NCBI GenBank assembly: GCA_043802345.1
Contig: JAZDLC010000192.1
Coordinates: 1 to 8,665, forward strand
Length of the DNA stretch: 8,665 nucleotides
From: JAZDLC01 sp043802345
GTDB lineage: Bacteria; Planctomycetota; B15-G4; JADJEK01
Reading direction: 5' to 3'
The notes under the pieces are model-generated. The model saw nothing but the letters and a program-made list of their open reading frames with translations. It had not been told where the DNA came from and made no database searches. Made by a program: the position numbers and the translations under genes. How positions within the stretch are numbered: the first letter of the stretch is position 1; every line of letters begins with the position of its first letter. Shown here one piece after another: positions 1 through 6,077 of the stretch.

Positions 1-2
1 AC

Positions 3-1367
3 GAGCTGATGGTTGCGGGCTCGCGGCCTTCCGCCTATGCGAACGTCCGCGTCGGCGTGAGCAAGGACGGCCGATTGAACGCCTGGGATTCACACTCGTT
101 CGGTACGAGTGGCGACGGTGGCGGGGGAGGAGGCCTGCGCCTGCCGTACGTGTTCGAGAAAATGCCGTACCGTCAGGTGCACACCGCCATCAGGACCAAT
201 ACGGGCCCGGCCCGGGCCTGGCGGGCTCCCTCCCATCCCCAGCTGTGCCTGATCACGATGAGCGCGCTCGAGGACGCGGCCGCCGCCCTCCAGATCGATC
301 CGCTCGAGTTCTTCAGGAAGAACCTCGATCTGACTGGCATGCCGGAGGTGTACGAGGAGGAACTCGGTATTGCCGCAAAGCTCATGGGCTGGAAGGAGCG
401 CTGGCATCCCCGCGGGGAGGCGGCTGGCTCGAAGGGCCCGCGCAGGTCGGGGCTCGGCCTGTCGATCCATACATGGGGCGGTCGAGGTCACGACAGCAAC
501 TGTCGCACCACCTTGTACGCCGATGGGCGCGTCGACGTGGCGTGCGCCACCCAGGATCTGGGCACGGGAGCCCGGACGGTCCTGGCGGTTGTCACCGCCG
601 AGACGCTCGGCATTCCCGTCGAGAAGGTCAACGTGCTGATCGGCGACAGCATGCTCCCGCCTTCGGGAGCCTCCGGAGGCAGCACCACCACCGGCGGCAT
701 CGCCACTTCCTCGAGGACCGCGGCCGTGGATGCGATCAATCAGTTGATCGCGAAGGTCGCGCCCGAACTGGACGCCGCTCCCGAGCAGTGCGTGGTGACT
801 GACGGACGCATCCAGGTCGAGGGCGCGAAAGAGCGCTCGATGAGCTACCAGGAAGCGTGCGGGCTGATCGGCGCCGAGCCGATCGTCGGCAACGGTCGCA
901 CCGATCCGGACCTGATGACCGGGGGTGTGGGAGGGGTGCAGATGGCGGAGGTGGCCGTGGACATCGAGACAGGCGTGGTCGAGATGGTCAAGCTGGTCGC
1001 GGTCCAGGATTGCGGCACGATCGTCAATCTGCAGACCACGGAGAGTCAGGTGATGGGGGCGTGCATCATGGGCATCAGCACCGCCCTGTTCGAGGAACGC
1101 ATCATGGACCCGATCACTGGCGATTGCTTGAACCCGCACCTTTCGCACTACCGGCTGGCAGGCATCGGTGACGTGGGGGAGATCAAGGTTCACATGATGC
1201 AGACCGAGGGGCACCATGGTCGCGGTGTGATCGGTGTGGGCGAGCCGCCCGTGATCTCGCCCGTCGCGGCGATCAGCAACGCGGTCGCCAATGCCATCGG
1301 CGTCAGGGTGGGGAGAGTGCCGCTGACTCCGGCGGCTGTCCTGACGGCGTTGGGAGGTGTCCGGTGA
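3..1367 (+). CDS. Xanthine dehydrogenase family molybdopterin-binding (large) subunit, 5' end outside window
   Basis: This is the C-terminal part of the Moco-binding catalytic subunit of a molybdenum hydroxylase, the family that hydroxylates N-heterocycles or aldehydes using water. The reading frame is open to the left edge, so the ATG at 9 is only an internal Met; residues below count from it. Visible landmarks are a Gly-rich loop (35-42), the ARAWRAPSHPQ segment (68-78) with the family's conserved Arg, QDLGTG (182-187), the cofactor loop SGASGGSTTTGG (219-230), and GVGEPP (409-414), where Glu412 matches the catalytic base. The C-terminus ends as the family usually does. Full-length relatives of the YagR/PaoC type have roughly 700-750 residues, so about 250-300 are missing to the left. 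The conserved Glu and loops suggest a working enzyme. The substrate cannot be read from the sequence. It overlaps the FAD subunit gene by 4 bases. Confidence 0.93.
   Translation, partial: ELMVAGSRPSAYANVRVGVSKDGRLNAWDSHSFGTSGDGGGGGGLRLPYVFEKMPYRQVHTAIRTNTGPARAWRAPSHPQLCLITMSALEDAAAALQIDPLEFFRKNLDLTGMPEVYEEELGIAAKLMGWKERWHPRGEAAGSKGPRRSGLGLSIHTWGGRGHDSNCRTTLYADGRVDVACATQDLGTGARTVLAVVTAETLGIPVEKVNVLIGDSMLPPSGASGGSTTTGGIATSSRTAAVDAINQLIAKVAPELDAAPEQCVVTDGRIQVEGAKERSMSYQEACGLIGAEPIVGNGRTDPDLMTGGVGGVQMAEVAVDIETGVVEMVKLVAVQDCGTIVNLQTTESQVMGACIMGISTALFEERIMDPITGDCLNPHLSHYRLAGIGDVGEIKVHMMQTEGHHGRGVIGVGEPPVISPVAAISNAVANAIGVRVGRVPLTPAAVLTALGGVR
1352..1357 (+). promoter_or_regulatory. Ribosome binding site for the FAD subunit
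   Basis: GGGAGG lies 6 bases before the GTG at 1364. It supports that GTG as the start, inside the GTGA overlap with the upstream stop codon, and suggests translational coupling of the two subunits. Confidence 0.75.
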
Positions 1368-2395
1368 TCAGCTTCGAATACGCACAGCCTGACCAGCTAC
1401 TTGACGTCATGACTCTGCTGGCGCCCGAGGAGGAGCGGACCATGCTCATGGGGGGCGGGACGCAGATGCTCGCCCTGCTGAAGGAGAATCTGATCCAGCC
1501 GCGGAGGATCGTCAGCCTGGCGAGCGTGCCCGAGTTGCGGGAGATCAAGTATGAGGGAACCTCGCTGCGGATCGGCGCCACCGCCACGCTGACCGATCTG
1601 CTCGAGTCGGAGCGGGTCCGCGAACTCTATCCGTCCGTCATCGACGCGGTGGAAGCGGTGGCCTCGCCCCAGATCCGGAATCTGGGCACGGTTGGCGGCC
1701 AGGTGATGCGGCGGCCGGATTGCTGGTACTACCACAGGGGTTACGGCCTGTTCGGCACGAAGACCGGCCAGTCGCTCCCCTTGAAGGGAGATCATCGCGA
1801 CCATGCGATTCTCGGGAATTCCGGCCCGGCCAGGTTCGTCAGTTCTTCCCGACTGGGGCCGGTTCTCTACTCCCTGGAAGCTGCGTTCGTGGTGGCAACG
1901 GCGTATTCGAACGTGGCCGAGAAACAGCCGGCGAATGTGAGGAGCCCGCGGCAGGCGAAGGCGTACATCCGCTTCTCGGGGAGCAAGCTCTGGAAGTTGC
2001 CGCAGTCAGTTGCCGAGACCGAACTCGCACCCACTTCGGTCACCCTGCTGAGCCATGTGCTCCTGCCGCCACGCCCGCCGACCTGCGCCTACTACGAGGT
2101 AAGGAGCCGTCGCGGGTTCGACCAGCCTGAGGCGAGCGCCGCGGTCGTGCTCGACATGAGGGATCAGGAGGTGCGGCGCTGTCGGGTCGTGCTGGGACAT
2201 GTGGCCCCCATCCCCTGGTTGGTCGACGTGTCGGCGGCTATCCTGGGCAAGCCGGTGAACGAAGCCACGGCCGAGGCCGTGGGACGCCTCGCGGTGGCCG
2301 GAGCGACACCCCTGGAACGGAACAAGCACAAGGTCGTGCACGCCATGGTCGCCACGAAGCGAGCGCTGCTCATGGCGATCGCGCGAGCCCGGTAA
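1364..2395 (+). CDS. Xanthine dehydrogenase family FAD-binding (medium) subunit
   Basis: This 343-residue protein is the flavin subunit that passes electrons from the iron-sulfur subunit to the final acceptor. The N-terminal FAD-binding domain (about 1-225) shows MGGGTQML (29-36, in place of the usual AGGT pyrophosphate loop) and the signature QIRNLGTVGG (103-112). The C-terminal CO-dehydrogenase flavoprotein type domain spans about 230-340. The segment RRPDCWYYHRGYGLFG (116-131), followed by a GDHRDHAILGN-like stretch (142-152), resembles the insert of the YagS/PaoB branch. In PaoB that insert carries a [4Fe-4S] cluster, but here it has only one cysteine (Cys120), so the cluster is probably absent. 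The GTG start fits the ribosome binding site and the 4-base overlap with the catalytic subunit. Length is normal for the family. Assignment to the family is secure; substrate and physiological acceptor are unknown. Confidence 0.93.
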   Translation: MISFEYAQPDQLLDVMTLLAPEEERTMLMGGGTQMLALLKENLIQPRRIVSLASVPELREIKYEGTSLRIGATATLTDLLESERVRELYPSVIDAVEAVASPQIRNLGTVGGQVMRRPDCWYYHRGYGLFGTKTGQSLPLKGDHRDHAILGNSGPARFVSSSRLGPVLYSLEAAFVVATAYSNVAEKQPANVRSPRQAKAYIRFSGSKLWKLPQSVAETELAPTSVTLLSHVLLPPRPPTCAYYEVRSRRGFDQPEASAAVVLDMRDQEVRRCRVVLGHVAPIPWLVDVSAAILGKPVNEATAEAVGRLAVAGATPLERNKHKVVHAMVATKRALLMAIARAR

Positions 2396-2397
2396 GC

Positions 2398-2403
2398 GGA
2401 GGA
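2398..2403 (+). promoter_or_regulatory. Ribosome binding site for the small Cys-rich gene
   Basis: GGAGGA lies 7 bases before the ATG at 2411 and immediately after the upstream stop codon. It is one of the strongest Shine-Dalgarno matches in the window and a main argument that the 81-codon frame is a real gene. Confidence 0.7.
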
Positions 2404-2410
2404 CGTCAAG

Positions 2411-2656
2411 ATGACTTTCCTGAACTCGAGAGCTCCGTCCGGCCATCGGATCTGCAGTCACCTGCGCACGAAGGAGATGTTCTACAACGCCAGTCTCGGG
2501 AGTCCGGATCTTGATCCGGGCCGGGCAAGGGTCACCGATCCGGACCAGGATGACCACATCTACTGGTGCACGAAGACCTGCAGGAATCGCGGGCCTGGCG
2601 GTGTGCCGGCCGGTCTCGACAGTTGCGCTCCATCCAGGGAGTGCTACCGGGCCTGA
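2411..2656 (+). CDS. Small cysteine-rich protein, unknown function
   Basis: This 81-residue protein is not one I can assign to a named family. Five cysteines (15, 53, 57, 72, 78) and His17 are arranged as CSHLRTKEMFY near the N-terminus, YWCTKTC in the middle and C-x5-C-Y at the C-terminus. That spacing suggests a metal site or disulfide-stabilised mini-domain. No signal peptide or membrane segment is visible, so it is probably cytoplasmic. It has far too few residues and cysteines to be the missing [2Fe-2S] subunit, which is about 160 residues with eight conserved cysteines. Support for a real gene comes from the excellent ribosome binding site, about three quarters of codons ending in G or C, and a fit between neighbours: it starts 15 bases after the FAD subunit stop, and the next ATG follows its own stop by 2 bases. 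A role linked to the hydroxylase (assembly, cofactor or metal handling) is inference from position only. Confidence 0.68.
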   Translation: MTFLNSRAPSGHRICSHLRTKEMFYNASLGSPDLDPGRARVTDPDQDDHIYWCTKTCRNRGPGGVPAGLDSCAPSRECYRA

Positions 2657-2658
2657 AC

Positions 2659-3423
2659 ATGATCGAGAGACTGATGGATTTTCGCACCGGACCCTTCCTG
2701 TCCATCCCTCTGGCGGCCGCTCTCTTGTTTGGGCCGCTGGCGGCGGCCGATGAGGCGTACTCCCTGACGCGGATATCCGCCGATTCGAAGGCTGCCTCAG
2801 AGGCGCAGGGCGAACCTGATCGTGGGACGCTGCCGGAAGAGGTTCCTGAGGCTTTCCTGGCTGAACTGCAGCCGGACGGACTGCGGCTCGCGGCCAGGGA
2901 CGGCAGCCCGATCTACGACCTGTGGCTGCGCAAGGAGCCGCCGCTGGCCGGAGTCCGCTCGAAGGAACTGTCGGTGAAGTACGATCAACTGGAAGTGGGC
3001 ACCCTCGTGGGAGTCCTGCGTGCCTACGGAGCGGAGGTCGACTACTACGAGAATCCGGTCGGGAAAGGCGTCTACTTGCTGCGCTACGGGGTTCAGCCGG
3101 ACAGCGGTGACCACATGGGCACGGCGGAGAGCCGCGATTTCCTGCTGCTGACGCGTTTTCAGGACGATCGGAAACCTGATCGCGTGGAGAAGATGGACGA
3201 TCTCATCAAACTGGCGATCGCGGCCGCTCCCAACGAGCATCCGATGATCCTGTTTCTCGAAAAGCCATCCGACCTCGAGGCCGACAGTCCAAGGTTGTAC
3301 CGTCACGAGCGGAGGGATGAGTGGATCGCGGACCTGCCGCTCAAGACTCGAGCGGCGGACAAGGAAGAGTGCGCCGAGCTGCGCCTCGGCATTGTGCTGA
3401 TCGGTGTGTCGGAGCACTACTAG
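2659..3423 (+). CDS. Secreted protein of unknown function
   Basis: This 254-residue protein begins with a typical Sec signal peptide: a charged start, a hydrophobic core at about 12-28, and a likely signal peptidase I cut after the Ala run at 28-30. The mature protein has an N-terminal low-complexity linker (about 31-60). A compact domain follows (about 70-170), with DLWLRKEPP (87-95), VGTLVGVLR (113-121) and GVYLLRYGVQPDSGDHMG (137-154), then SRDFLLL (158-164). I recall similar GVYxLRYxxQPxxGxHxG patterns in uncharacterised exported proteins of Acidobacteriota and Planctomycetota, but no function or domain name I can give safely. The ATG at 2659 was chosen because it lies 2 bases after the upstream stop and gives a clean signal peptide. 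The in-frame ATG at 2674, preceded by GAGAG, is an alternative. An upstream ATG at 2566 would overlap the small gene and bury the signal peptide. Confidence 0.82.
   Translation: MIERLMDFRTGPFLSIPLAAALLFGPLAAADEAYSLTRISADSKAASEAQGEPDRGTLPEEVPEAFLAELQPDGLRLAARDGSPIYDLWLRKEPPLAGVRSKELSVKYDQLEVGTLVGVLRAYGAEVDYYENPVGKGVYLLRYGVQPDSGDHMGTAESRDFLLLTRFQDDRKPDRVEKMDDLIKLAIAAAPNEHPMILFLEKPSDLEADSPRLYRHERRDEWIADLPLKTRAADKEECAELRLGIVLIGVSEHY
3411..3414 (+). promoter_or_regulatory. Weak ribosome binding site before the S41-like gene
   Basis: GGAG lies inside the end of the upstream gene, 8 bases before the GTG at 3423 and 11 before the ATG at 3426. It favours initiation at one of these two adjacent codons over any upstream start but does not decide between them. 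Confidence 0.45.
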
Positions 3424-3425
3424 TG

Positions 3426-5165
3426 ATGGGTCGCCTGGCGGTCCTGGTCCTGCTGCTGGCGACGCTGGGGATCGCCAGCCCCGCGGCTCTCCTCGGCGGC
3501 GACCGCAAGACGTACCTGGAGGACTTTGAGTTTCTCGACGAGACGGTTCGCGCGCACTCCGCGGCCCTGAAGTCGAAGGGGATTGACTGGAAGTCCGCGG
3601 CGGCCCGCTTTCGCCCCCGCTTTGCCGATGCGTCCAGCGACCTCGAGCATGTGCGCAACATCATGGAATTGCTGGCGGTTCTCGAGGACGGACACACCGA
3701 CGTCTGGAAGTGCGACGTGCGTGGGCTGCCGGGCAAGTTCGAGGGATGTTACGGCGGCGGACTCTGGTTCGGCTTTGAGGGCGGGAAGTTCGTCTTGCGC
3801 GGGATGACCGAGGAGCTGCGGGACGGTGGACAACTGGAGGCCGGTTCGGTTCTGGTCACCATCGGCGAAGAACCTGCCTGGCTGGCCATGGAACGGGACC
3901 GGCGGAGAATCGCCGCCTTCTTCGGCATCTCCTCCAAGCATTCCCTGTACGGGTCGATGTGCAACCGGCTGCTACCGTTCGGGGAACGGGGCCAGCTCCC
4001 GCTGACCTTCCTCGGCAGCGACGGAGAGTTGCAGAAGGTCACCGTCGCCCGCTTCTCGCCCAGTGGCAAGTCGTTTTCTCCGAGTTCGGTTCAGTTGCCG
4101 GAGGGGGTGGAGGCCAAGGAGGGCGCGGTTTCCAGGCTGCTCGAGCCGGAGTGGGGAGGGAGGCTGGGGTACCTGCGCATCACCGGCAGCATGAACGCGG
4201 AGACCGTGACCGCCTTTCACGCGGCCCTGGAGGAGTTGCGCGGGATGGAGGCGCTGCTGCTCGACTGCCGCTCGATGGGCGGCGGATCGGACGGGGCGGC
4301 ATGGGAGATCGCCGGGCGCTTCTACCCGGAGGGAGTCGACAACGGGCGCAATGGCCGGATCGAGGCGTCCGGCGACTGGCAGTTCGATGGTCCGATCGTG
4401 ATGCTTCAGAACGAGACCATGGTCTCGTCGGCGGAGACCTTCACCTGGGCCATGAGCGAGCCCGGCAGAGTCGTGTCCGTAGGAAGCAATACGGGCGGCT
4501 GGGCGATCATCCCGAGAGTTTTCGAGTGTCCCTCCGGTCTGGCGTCGGTGCGCATCGGGGTCACCGATCGGGCGACCCCGATGCGCGGTATCCACACGGA
4601 AGGGATCGGCTGGCCCCCGGACGTGACTCTTCCGCTCGGACCCGTCTTCTGTGCCCGCCCCGATCCAGCCCGCGAGATCGCCCTCGAGGTCGTGCGAGTG
4701 CTGATGGCCGGATTCCGGGCAGGGGAAGTCCGGGAGGACTTTGCGGCGCTGTTTCGGGGTGAGGTCGCCGCGTTTCGGCAGGCCGGCGCAAGGTATGCGA
4801 AGCGGGCTCGCGGCTTCAAGCCTGAGCGCCTCGCAAGACAGGTGGTGGACGATCTGAAGGCGGAACTGGACATGGAGATGGAACTGCTGAAACTCGACGG
4901 CGCCGCCACGCCAGATCTGCTGGGAGCCGACGAGCGGCTGGCCGGCCTCGTGGCGCGGGGCAACGCGGCCGGCCTGGGCGCGGCAGCGAGCCGGCTGACG
5001 AAGGCGGTGCGGGCTGCTCGGCCGGAGATGGCGGCCCAGAGGGAGCTGCTCCAGCTCCTCGATCGGGAGATGAGCCAACCCGACCCGAAGCAGTGCAAGC
5101 AGTTTCTGAGCCGCCATGGAAAGGGCCGGCTGGGGCGCCTGCTGCGGGAATCGCTATGGAAGTGA
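3426..5165 (+). CDS. Secreted S41-family (C-terminal processing/tricorn-core-like) protease
   Basis: This 579-residue exported protein has a Sec signal peptide (about 1-24), a helical N-terminal domain (27-90) ending in EDGHT (87-91), a PDZ-like segment (about 108-165) and a protease core (about 240-405). The core shows GYLRITG (248-254), LLLDCRSMGGGSDG (277-290, matching the family's DLRGNGGG), NETMVSSAE (329-337), and HTEGIGWPPDV (390-400). By alignment from memory, Ser334 is the nucleophile. The Lys found about 25 residues later in bacterial Tsp/CtpA enzymes is replaced here (TGGW, 356-359). His90 and Glu392 instead fit the His/Ser/Glu arrangement of tricorn-type S41 proteases. A charged helical extension (about 410-579) follows the core and is not part of the usual fold. 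It starts 2 bases after the upstream stop; GTG at 3423 is an equally plausible start. The substrate is unknown, and the protein likely acts in the periplasm. Confidence 0.85.
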   Translation: MGRLAVLVLLLATLGIASPAALLGGDRKTYLEDFEFLDETVRAHSAALKSKGIDWKSAAARFRPRFADASSDLEHVRNIMELLAVLEDGHTDVWKCDVRGLPGKFEGCYGGGLWFGFEGGKFVLRGMTEELRDGGQLEAGSVLVTIGEEPAWLAMERDRRRIAAFFGISSKHSLYGSMCNRLLPFGERGQLPLTFLGSDGELQKVTVARFSPSGKSFSPSSVQLPEGVEAKEGAVSRLLEPEWGGRLGYLRITGSMNAETVTAFHAALEELRGMEALLLDCRSMGGGSDGAAWEIAGRFYPEGVDNGRNGRIEASGDWQFDGPIVMLQNETMVSSAETFTWAMSEPGRVVSVGSNTGGWAIIPRVFECPSGLASVRIGVTDRATPMRGIHTEGIGWPPDVTLPLGPVFCARPDPAREIALEVVRVLMAGFRAGEVREDFAALFRGEVAAFRQAGARYAKRARGFKPERLARQVVDDLKAELDMEMELLKLDGAATPDLLGADERLAGLVARGNAAGLGAAASRLTKAVRAARPEMAAQRELLQLLDREMSQPDPKQCKQFLSRHGKGRLGRLLRESLWK

Positions 5166-6076
5166 AGAGAGGTAGATTCGCGGTCCTGGCGGTCCAGGCC
5201 ACCTTGCTGCTCAACCTGGGAGCGTGCGGGACTGGCCGGCCGGACGCGGCGTTCGACTCCCAGCGCTCCCTGGCCGAGGTAGTGGCCACGCTGCAAGACG
5301 GCATGGACCGGGATCTCTACCGGTTCGATCCACCCACCGACCTCACCGGCGAAAACCTGTTCCGGGCGTCCCTTGCCCGGCTCGCCCGATATGAGGATCT
5401 GGTTGCCGATCCCGGGTTTCTGGCGTCGATCCGTTTTGCGAGGGCTCGCGCCGAGGAGCGGATGCTGAACTTCGAGGCGGCCCGGAGCCTCTACGAGGAG
5501 GTGGCAGCCGGCGAATCGGAGCTGGCGGAACGGGCGCGAGAGTATGGCGAGTTCGCCGGTCAGATGGCCGGGATTCTCAACATCAAGGAGGAGCAATCGG
5601 ACGGTGGCCGGCCAGACGAACTACTGCTGCGATTGGCCGAGCAGCGCCAGCGCCTGCGCGGGATCGCTGACGCGCTGGCGGACGACCCTCGCCTCTGTCT
5701 GGTGAAGATGTCGATCGAGCGGTTGGATGTTCGGGAGCGGGAGTTCCTCTGGCGCACCCGGGCGCTTTTTCCAGGCGGCTCGAAGGTGGCGCTGGATGCC
5801 GCCCGGGAGCTGGTCCAGGATCACGTGGAGAGCCGCCGGGTGCTGGAGCACTCCCTGCGACTGGCCGACATGTACGCGGAGCTGGTCAGGGCCTACGTCG
5901 CGGCGGTCGATCCGGGAGGGTACGACTTCGACGCCACGTACGCCCGGAACCTCATCCAGCTCGCTTCCCAGATCTACGCCGAAGTGGCGGCGGTGGACGG
6001 AAGGACCGAGCGGGAAGAGGCCCGGGCCGCGTTGGTCTCGATGGAGGCGCTCGCCGACCGGATTCGGGGAGGCTGA
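5156..6076 (+). CDS. Helical TPR-like lipoprotein, unknown function
   Basis: This 306-residue protein has a lipoprotein signal peptide: charged MEVKRGR, a hydrophobic stretch (about 8-22), and the lipobox LGAC with Cys24 as the acylated residue. The residue after Cys is Gly, so by the E. coli rule it would go to the outer membrane. The rest is almost entirely charged, Ala/Leu/Arg/Glu-rich helix. Residues about 88-140 look like tetratricopeptide-type helical hairpins (for example FEAARSLYEEVAAGE, 106-120), although no full TPR consensus is met. No catalytic motif is visible. The ATG at 5156 overlaps the end of the protease gene by 10 bases; GTG at 5162, in a GTGA overlap, is an alternative. 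An in-frame ATG at 5093 would place 21 non-signal residues before the signal peptide and is unlikely. Such proteins often act as envelope scaffolds. Here that is inference from fold and from the neighbouring lipoprotein gene. Confidence 0.8.
   Translation: MEVKRGRFAVLAVQATLLLNLGACGTGRPDAAFDSQRSLAEVVATLQDGMDRDLYRFDPPTDLTGENLFRASLARLARYEDLVADPGFLASIRFARARAEERMLNFEAARSLYEEVAAGESELAERAREYGEFAGQMAGILNIKEEQSDGGRPDELLLRLAEQRQRLRGIADALADDPRLCLVKMSIERLDVREREFLWRTRALFPGGSKVALDAARELVQDHVESRRVLEHSLRLADMYAELVRAYVAAVDPGGYDFDATYARNLIQLASQIYAEVAAVDGRTEREEARAALVSMEALADRIRGG
6066..6072 (+). promoter_or_regulatory. Ribosome binding site for the large lipoprotein
   Basis: GGGGAGG lies 5 bases before the ATG at 6078 and within the last codons of the preceding lipoprotein gene. 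It fixes the start at 6078 over the in-frame ATG at 5727, which would read through the upstream gene in another frame. Confidence 0.75.
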
Positions 6077-6077
6077 G

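Noticed and set aside
120..140. Glycine-coding GGN run in the molybdopterin subunit as a possible repeat or slippage site
   Set aside because: The frame continues intact on both sides and a Gly-rich loop at this point is common in the family.
90..1217. Long - strand open frame (375 codons) opposite the molybdopterin subunit
   Set aside because: It lies wholly opposite a gene with clear family motifs. Its translation is rich in Arg, His, Gly and Asp with no recognisable domain, as expected for antisense frames in high-GC DNA.
2566..2658. Upstream extension of the secreted protein gene to an ATG at 2566
   Set aside because: It overlaps most of the second half of the Cys-rich gene and puts 31 residues before the signal peptide.
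3321..3425. Upstream extension of the protease gene to an ATG at 3321
   Set aside because: It would overlap the secreted protein gene by about 100 bases and place 35 Arg-rich residues before a clean signal peptide.
3972..5117. Long - strand open frame (381 codons) opposite the S41-like gene
   Set aside because: It is fully covered by a recognisable protease and has no domain or ribosome binding site of its own.
4406..5596. Long - strand open frame (396 codons) opposite the protease and first lipoprotein
   Set aside because: It spans two real + strand genes, and its low-complexity Arg/Ser/Pro-rich translation is typical of a shadow frame.
5727..6077. Upstream extension of the large lipoprotein gene to an ATG at 5727
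   Set aside because: The added 117 residues are a Trp/Arg/Ser/Pro-rich out-of-frame reading of the preceding lipoprotein gene and would hide the lipobox. The site at 6066-6072 points to 6078.
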